A stretch of DNA of 38,960 nucleotides, from positions 1 through 38,960 of the forward strand of contig NZ_JAENIL010000060.1 of assembly GCF_016595505.1 (NCBI RefSeq), in the 5' to 3' direction. How positions within the stretch are numbered: position 1 is the stretch's first letter; the number at the start of each line of letters is the position of its first letter. Position numbers and translations under genes: made by a program. Under the pieces are notes generated by a model. That model saw only the letters and a program-made list of their open reading frames with translations. It was not told where the DNA came from and searched no databases. Positions 33,860 to 38,960 of this stretch are shown one piece after another. The DNA comes from Pelagicoccus mobilis (GTDB lineage Bacteria > Verrucomicrobiota > Verrucomicrobiia > Opitutales > Opitutaceae).

Positions 33860-35275
33860 ATGAAAACAAGAACTGTAATCGAAAATCTTAAGAAGTCGCT
33901 GATTGCGACCGTGCTCTGCGTGGCAACTCAAGCCATGGCGGCGGAGAAACCACTCAACGTACTGCTCATCGTTATCGATGACCTTCGCCCTGAGCTCGCT
34001 TCATACAAGGCAGAGGGATTGATCACTCCAAACATCGATCGCTTTGCTGAAATGGGGATCCAGTTTGAGAGCGCTTATTGCCAGTATCCTGTCTGTAACC
34101 CGAGTCGTTCCTCTTTTGTCACGGGACTCCGTCCTGAGGAACTCGGGATTCTGGATAACAGCATTTCTCTCCGTCAGAAGTATCCAGATATGGTGACATT
34201 GCCGCAGGCGTTCCGAAACAACGGCTACTACACGGCTGGTATCGGTAAGCTCTTTCATGTCGGTTTGGATGATCACGGGAAAAAGAATTTTTTCCAGGAC
34301 AACGAGTCTTTCGACTACTTCTTCAGCGCTCGAGGAAAAACGCCTAAGATCGCCGATAAAGGTGAGGGGCGTAGACTGGGTGATGGCACTGTTGGTTGGG
34401 CTCGCTGGCTCGCCGCTGAAGGTGGGGACGATGTCCAAATGGATGGCATGAATGCGATTCAAGCGGTCCGCCAACTTGAAAAGAATCATGACAAGCCGTT
34501 TTTCATCAGCGTAGGTTTCCATAAACCGCACGACCCGTTTATCGCTCCCAAGGAGTACTTTGATTTGTATCCTTATGATGAAGTCGAGGTGCCGCATGAT
34601 CCTAAGGATCGTACCGCTCTCAACGAGTACTCTTTGCCTGGCAATTACAACTTCCCGACCTTTGACGAAGATGACCGTAAACAGTTCAAGCGTGCCTACA
34701 TGGCGTGTACTAGCTTTACGGATGCACAGATCGGTAAGGTCTTTGCTGCCATGGACCGTCTCGAGTTATGGGACAATACCATTGTTGTTTTGATGGGTGA
34801 CCACGGATACCACCTTGGCGAACATGGTTGGTGGAATAAGGTGACACTCTTCGATATTGGGGCACGTGTGCCATTGATCATCCGTATCCCTGGTGAAGAT
34901 GGTAAGAGTCGCGTCACTGACTCAGTCGTCGAGTTGATCGATCTCTATCCGACTTTGATTGACTACGCGGGTCTCGACGCTCCGCATGAAATGAGTGGCA
35001 AGAGTCTTCGTCCTGTTCTCACTGATCCAAGCTTCGATTGGGGAGAGCCCGCATTTACAGTGGTTAATCGTCCCAAAGTTAAGCACGGCTATACGGTTCG
35101 TCAGGGAGACTGGAGACTTGTCCAATGGGGAGCGGACGCTCAGGGCGGCTTTGAGTTACACAACGTCGTAAAGGATCGAGAAGGATTCTACAATCTAGCC
35201 GACAATCCAGAGTACGCTGTCATCAAGAAGCGACTACATGCTTTGTTGAAAGAGAACTACGACGATCTCAATTAA
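33860..35275 (+). CDS. exported sulfatase, iduronate-2-sulfatase-like (family S1)
   Basis: This is a 471-residue type I sulfatase. The ATG at 33860 follows the strongest ribosome-binding site in the window (AAGGAGG at 33842-33848). The signal peptide spans about residues 1-28 (ATQAMAAEK). D40-D41 in IVIDDLRPE and C79 in CNPSR with SFVTG are the metal site and formylglycine cysteine, and MGDHGYHLGEHGWWNKVTLF contains further metal and active-site residues. It closely resembles the sulfatase at 208 (YCQYPVCxPSR context), which suggests duplication within the locus. It is followed after 33 bp by the six-hairpin glycosidase-like gene. Confidence 0.92.
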   Translation: MKTRTVIENLKKSLIATVLCVATQAMAAEKPLNVLLIVIDDLRPELASYKAEGLITPNIDRFAEMGIQFESAYCQYPVCNPSRSSFVTGLRPEELGILDNSISLRQKYPDMVTLPQAFRNNGYYTAGIGKLFHVGLDDHGKKNFFQDNESFDYFFSARGKTPKIADKGEGRRLGDGTVGWARWLAAEGGDDVQMDGMNAIQAVRQLEKNHDKPFFISVGFHKPHDPFIAPKEYFDLYPYDEVEVPHDPKDRTALNEYSLPGNYNFPTFDEDDRKQFKRAYMACTSFTDAQIGKVFAAMDRLELWDNTIVVLMGDHGYHLGEHGWWNKVTLFDIGARVPLIIRIPGEDGKSRVTDSVVELIDLYPTLIDYAGLDAPHEMSGKSLRPVLTDPSFDWGEPAFTVVNRPKVKHGYTVRQGDWRLVQWGADAQGGFELHNVVKDREGFYNLADNPEYAVIKKRLHALLKENYDDLN

Positions 35276-35308
35276 GGTACCGACTCGAATCTTAACCCCA
35301 GAAATCCT

Positions 35309-36487
35309 ATGCTTATAAGGCGAAGAATCACGTTGTCTTTGGTGGCCTTTTCTACGGCTGTTGCGTCAGTGTTTGCGAATGGCGGTGCCGATTGGTTGAA
35401 GGCAGAAACGCAACGCCAACTCGAAGGTTGTCGTGTGGAAAGCTCGTCTGGTGTATGGCTGCACACGCCTGACGGAATTGCTCACTACCATGCGCTTTGG
35501 ACCCGCGACAATTATTACTTCTACAAGTATGCGGGAGATCTCATGAAGCCGATTGAGGTGAAGCGTTCGATTCAGTACATTCTCGATGGGCAGCGTGAGG
35601 ACGGTTGCATTCCTGATCGTGTGAATGCTGATGGTACGCCGATTTATAGCCCGGGTGGCGATAATAACCCATTGGCAGACCATGCGAAGGACAATGGTCC
35701 CTTTGTTGCACTACTCGCGGTTGAATACACAAAGCGCACCGGAGATTTTGACTACTTCAAGGGGATCGCTCCGCAGTTGAAGCGTGGTTTGGATTTTATC
35801 GAACGAGCGCCTAACGGGCTCGTATACAACCCGCCTGAAAATCCGCAGTGCGTATACGGTTTTACCGATATCGTAGCGAAGACCGGTCATGTGCTTTTCA
35901 CCTCGTTGATCTACTATCAAGCCTGTGTCGAAATGGCGGAGCTTGGCGAGCAGGTCGGATATTCTGAGCGACATGAGCTCCTCAGACGAGCTGAGTTGAT
36001 CCGCAACAGTATTTCGAGCCTGTGGAATGACGAAGCGGGAATGTTTAACGCCGCGGATCGAGACTGTCAGCAGGTCGATATCTGGGGAAGTTTTTATGCG
36101 ATCACTGTGGGATTGGCGACGGAAGCTCAAACCGATCGGATTCTGGATTACTTTCTGGGCAATCGAGCTGAACTCGTGCAGCGAGGACAAGTTAGGCACC
36201 TTGCTCCAGGCGATGCGTGGCAACGCTTTTTCGCACAGGTTCCGAAACCAGCAACCGAGCCCGGCAAATACCAGAACGGCGCTTATTGGGCGACTCCATT
36301 GGCGTGGATCGTTCCGATCATTGACCGGGTTGATCCCCAACTCGCTAGTAGCCTCGTGGCGGATACAGTTCGTGATTTCCGAGCTGAAGGTGTGGCAGAG
36401 TGTGTGAACGGCGATTACCGTAAGGTGCCGGACTACGTGCCTTCGATCACAAATTTATATGCGGTCCGTCATTGGATCGCGGAGTAA
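35309..36487 (+). CDS. exported six-hairpin glycosidase-like protein, family unassigned
   Basis: This is a 392-residue protein with a signal peptide (residues 1-23, ASVFA). The body looks like an (alpha/alpha)6 six-hairpin barrel: HYHALWTRDNYYFYKYAG (WTRD at 64-67), GQREDGCIPDRVN (E97, D98), GFTDIVAKTGH, DIWGSFYAI (247-255) and QNGAYWATPLAW (322-333). WTRD and NGxYWxxPxxW patterns occur in several clan-GH-L/GH-G-like hydrolases and phosphorylases. I cannot match it to a numbered CAZy family; it does not show the GH125 pattern expected beside GH92. Its place between a sulfatase and the GH92 gene (5 bp gap) points to a role on the same alpha-mannan, perhaps removing a side chain. Confidence 0.6.
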   Translation: MLIRRRITLSLVAFSTAVASVFANGGADWLKAETQRQLEGCRVESSSGVWLHTPDGIAHYHALWTRDNYYFYKYAGDLMKPIEVKRSIQYILDGQREDGCIPDRVNADGTPIYSPGGDNNPLADHAKDNGPFVALLAVEYTKRTGDFDYFKGIAPQLKRGLDFIERAPNGLVYNPPENPQCVYGFTDIVAKTGHVLFTSLIYYQACVEMAELGEQVGYSERHELLRRAELIRNSISSLWNDEAGMFNAADRDCQQVDIWGSFYAITVGLATEAQTDRILDYFLGNRAELVQRGQVRHLAPGDAWQRFFAQVPKPATEPGKYQNGAYWATPLAWIVPIIDRVDPQLASSLVADTVRDFRAEGVAECVNGDYRKVPDYVPSITNLYAVRHWIAE

Positions 36488-36492
36488 GTAAG

Positions 36493-38784
36493 ATGAGACT
36501 ACAGAATCTAAAGACAGGACTTGCGGCTGTTGCCTTCGCTCTTGCGGCAGGTGGCAGCTACCATAGCGAACTTGAGGCAAATGGCTTCGATCATGTGAAC
36601 CCATTTATTGGAACTGGGGGACATGGGCACACCTTCCCAGGTGCCACGACTCCGCACGGCATGGTGCAGTTGAGCCCCGATACACGTTTGCTCGGCTGGG
36701 ATGCGTGTGGTGGCTACCACTATTCGGATACGTCAATTCTCGGTTTTACGCACACGCATCTAAGCGGTACGGGAATCGGGGACTTAGGTGATATCCTATT
36801 TATGCCATTCATCGGGGAACCGAAGCTGAAAGCAGGCGAGCCGGAGAATCCGGATTCAGGGTACCGTTCTCGCTTTAGCCATGATGAAGAGTCTGCAGAG
36901 CCTGGATACTACAGTGTGACGCTTAGTGACTACGATATCGACGTGGAGCTAACGGCGAGCACTCGGGCCGGTTTTCATCGCTATTCCTATCCGAAGGGTG
37001 AAGACCGTCAGATCATAATCGATTTGGATCACACTCTGATGAATCACCGTCGTCCGATCACGGAATTACGCGTCATCAACGATCGTGAAATCGTGGGATA
37101 CAAACGTACGCGTGGATGGGCTCGGAATCACCATGTCTATTTCCATGCGAAATTCAGCGAGCCTTTCGAGTACACGCTCTACGAGAATGGCAAGGAGTAC
37201 ACTGGCAAGTTTGCGGTAGCAGCGGGCAATACGAAGATCGTTCTCAATTTTGGAAAAGAGTCGAAGAAGGCGATTTTGGCGAAAGTAGGAATCTCGAGTG
37301 TCGATCACGAAGGAGCGAGGCAGAACCTAGAGTCAGAAATCGCTGGCTGGAATTTCGATGCCGTCCGGAAGGATGCGAAGAGGGCGTGGACTAAGCAACT
37401 CGACAGGATCCGCGTAAAAGGCGGTACGGATGATGAGAAGGAAATTTTCTACACTGCGCTCTATCACACCGCGATTAGTCCGTATCAGTTCACTGATGTC
37501 GATGGACGCTATCGAGGCATGGATCAAGGTATCCACAAGGCGGATGACGATAGCGTTTATACGGTATTCTCGCTCTGGGATACTTTCCGAGCGGCTCACC
37601 CGCTCCTGACGATTACCGAACCAGAGTTGAACGAAGCCTTCATTCGTTCGTTGCTCACCAACTACGATCAGGGCGGGATGCTTCCAAAGTGGGAACTGGC
37701 TGGCAACTACACGGGAACCATGATCGGTTCTCACGCCATCAGTGTAATCGTCGATGCCTACATGAAGGGCTACCGCGATTTCGACGTGGAGAAGGCGTAT
37801 GAAGCGATGAAGGCTTCGATCCATTATCGCTCTGAGGATGATTTCTTGTATCCAGACCACCGCATTCAGGAAAAGCTGAACCCGATGGCTAAGAAGTATA
37901 ATGACGAGTTGGGCTTCATTCCGTGCGATCTCGAGAACGAATCCGTGTCTAAGGCCCTTGAATACGCGTACAATGATTGGTGCATGGCTCAAATGGCGAA
38001 GGCGTTAGGAAAAAGGAAGGACGCGGCGATGTATGAAGAGCGTGCGAAGCGTTACGAAGTTTATTACGATGCTGAGACAGGCTTTATGCGCGGCAAGAAC
38101 AAGGACGGTTCTTGGAAGACCCCGTTCGATCCACGTTATTCGAAACACCGAGAGGACGAATATACCGAAGGCAATGCGTGGCAGTGGACATGGTTCGTGC
38201 CGCACGATGTGGATGGCCTTGTTGATCTTATGGGAGGCAAGAAGCCTTTCGTTAAGAAATTGGACGAGCTTTTTAGCACGACCTCAGAAATGGTAGGCGA
38301 GCATGTATCCAACGATATCTCAGGACTTATTGGACAGTATGCGCACGGGAATGAGCCGAGCCACCACACCACTCACATCTACAACTTTGTAGGCGAAGCC
38401 TGGAAGACCCAGGAGCTAGTGGATGAGATCATGTCTACGCTCTACTTCGCTGATCCAAACGGACTCTCCGGAAACGAGGACTGTGGCCAGATGTCTGCGT
38501 GGTACATTCTGAATGCGATGGGCTTTTATTCCTTTTGTCCAGGTGATTCCCTTTACTCGCTCGGTCGCCCGATTTTCGACGAGGTCGAAGTACCGCTTCC
38601 CAACGGGAAGACCTTCCGGGTTACCGTTGAGAACAACGGACCAGAGAACAAGTACATCCAATCAGTGACCTTGAACGGTGAATCGCTGGATTCTCCATTT
38701 TTTACCCATGAGCAGCTTACGAGCGGAGGAACGCTAAAGTTCGTTATGGGGCCGAAGCCAAACAAGAAGGCGTTTACGAGTTAA
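36493..38784 (+). CDS. GH92 exo-alpha-mannosidase
   Basis: This is a 763-residue exported glycoside hydrolase family 92 enzyme. The ATG at 36493 follows GGAGTAAGTAAG; an upstream ATG at 36472 inside the previous gene is less likely. The signal peptide covers about residues 1-25. The N-terminal beta domain has the hallmark NPFIGTGGHGHTFPGATTPHGMVQLSPDT and GYHYSD, GFTHTHLSGTG and DLGDI. The (alpha/alpha)6 domain has E621 in HGNEPSHH as the expected general acid and D663 in GNEDCGQMSAW in the calcium/base region. GH92 enzymes are calcium-dependent inverting exo-alpha-mannosidases. It is the last gene of the operon, directly before an intrinsic terminator. Linkage preference cannot be told from the sequence. 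Confidence 0.95.
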   Translation: MRLQNLKTGLAAVAFALAAGGSYHSELEANGFDHVNPFIGTGGHGHTFPGATTPHGMVQLSPDTRLLGWDACGGYHYSDTSILGFTHTHLSGTGIGDLGDILFMPFIGEPKLKAGEPENPDSGYRSRFSHDEESAEPGYYSVTLSDYDIDVELTASTRAGFHRYSYPKGEDRQIIIDLDHTLMNHRRPITELRVINDREIVGYKRTRGWARNHHVYFHAKFSEPFEYTLYENGKEYTGKFAVAAGNTKIVLNFGKESKKAILAKVGISSVDHEGARQNLESEIAGWNFDAVRKDAKRAWTKQLDRIRVKGGTDDEKEIFYTALYHTAISPYQFTDVDGRYRGMDQGIHKADDDSVYTVFSLWDTFRAAHPLLTITEPELNEAFIRSLLTNYDQGGMLPKWELAGNYTGTMIGSHAISVIVDAYMKGYRDFDVEKAYEAMKASIHYRSEDDFLYPDHRIQEKLNPMAKKYNDELGFIPCDLENESVSKALEYAYNDWCMAQMAKALGKRKDAAMYEERAKRYEVYYDAETGFMRGKNKDGSWKTPFDPRYSKHREDEYTEGNAWQWTWFVPHDVDGLVDLMGGKKPFVKKLDELFSTTSEMVGEHVSNDISGLIGQYAHGNEPSHHTTHIYNFVGEAWKTQELVDEIMSTLYFADPNGLSGNEDCGQMSAWYILNAMGFYSFCPGDSLYSLGRPIFDEVEVPLPNGKTFRVTVENNGPENKYIQSVTLNGESLDSPFFTHEQLTSGGTLKFVMGPKPNKKAFTS

Positions 38785-38810
38785 GAATCACTTAGTCTAT
38801 ACGAAGCTCG

Positions 38811-38850
38811 AGGCTGCTCATTCGACTTTCTAGAATGGGCAGCCTTTTTT
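38811..38850 (+). terminator. strong intrinsic terminator after the GH92 gene
   Basis: AGGCTGCTCATTC (38811-38823) pairs with GAATGGGCAGCCT (38833-38845), a 13-bp stem with one G-U pair and a 9-nt loop, followed by TTTTTT. It lies 26 bp after the GH92 stop and closes the plus-strand operon that starts at 26097. Confidence 0.9.
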
Positions 38851-38916
38851 GCGGTTGGAGCCTCTCTTTTTTTAGGCTAATCACCATCTTGCGGGGACGA
38901 TTCTGTTTGCAACGCG

Positions 38917-38960
38917 TTGTAGGACTGGCGCTCGCCGCCACGCCGCATTGCAAGAGATGA
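38917..38960. repeat. REP/MITE-like GC-rich repeat, copy 2 (cut by window end)
   Basis: TTGTAGGACTGGCGCT followed by CGCCGCCACGCCGC resembles the complement of the element at 11793-11849, which begins TTGTAGGACGGGGCGCT and continues with a CCGCC-rich stretch. The shared outer TTGTAGGAC and GGCGCT blocks support one dispersed family. The element may continue beyond the window. Confidence 0.45.

Noticed and set aside
35309-36487. GH125 exo-alpha-1,6-mannosidase
   Set aside because: The expected GH125 sequence blocks were not seen; only general six-hairpin features are present.
1-38960. tRNA, rRNA, CRISPR array, insertion sequence or prophage genes
   Set aside because: No cloverleaf, repeat-spacer series, transposase or phage-type product was found on reading both strands.

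Overview
The window looks like chromosomal DNA of a polysaccharide-degrading member of the Verrucomicrobiota, probably a marine Opitutales/Puniceicoccales-type bacterium. This is an inference from the high sulfatase density, the LacI-type and XylR-type (sugar-binding plus AraC) regulators, the DUF1080/PmoA/sugar-isomerase cluster, and the absence of SusC/SusD genes in a glycan locus. No rRNA, tRNA, CRISPR array, insertion sequence or phage gene was seen.

Layout. (1) 115-10875, plus strand: three exported sulfatases, a calcineurin-like phosphoesterase, a GH71/GH99-like endo-alpha-mannanase candidate, an EEP-family phosphatase, a second (Tat, lipoprotein) metallophosphoesterase and a LarA/DUF2088-like protein. 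(2) 10928-16872, minus strand: cytochrome c, a beta-propeller sugar-dehydrogenase-like protein (with an apparent frameshift at its 3' end), a PmoA-like protein, two DUF1080-type proteins and a TIM-barrel sugar epimerase/isomerase, divergent from a XylR-like regulator (17007-18149). (3) 18283-20313, plus: a purple-acid-phosphatase-like protein and a small polytopic membrane protein. (4) 20363-25873, minus: GH38 alpha-mannosidase, a sulfotransferase-like protein and a LacI regulator. (5) 26097-38784, plus: a sodium:solute symporter, a sulfatase without signal peptide, a fucose-permease-type symporter, a ROK sugar kinase, two exported sulfatases, an unassigned six-hairpin glycosidase-like protein and a GH92 alpha-mannosidase, closed by a strong intrinsic terminator at 38811-38850.

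Working model (inference). The locus degrades an alpha-mannose-rich glycan carrying sulfate and possibly phosphate groups. Exported sulfatases and phosphoesterases strip substituents, GH99-like and GH92 enzymes cut the alpha-mannan, and products enter through the SSS and FucP-type symporters. GH38 and a cytosolic sulfatase finish the job, and the ROK kinase phosphorylates the sugar. Four near-palindromic sites related to GTTTACGCGTAAAC lie before the three main mannan transcription units (two of them before the second) and are good candidates for operators of the local LacI protein. The minus-strand cytochrome/propeller/DUF1080 cluster looks like a separate oxidative glycoside-cleavage branch under the XylR-like regulator.
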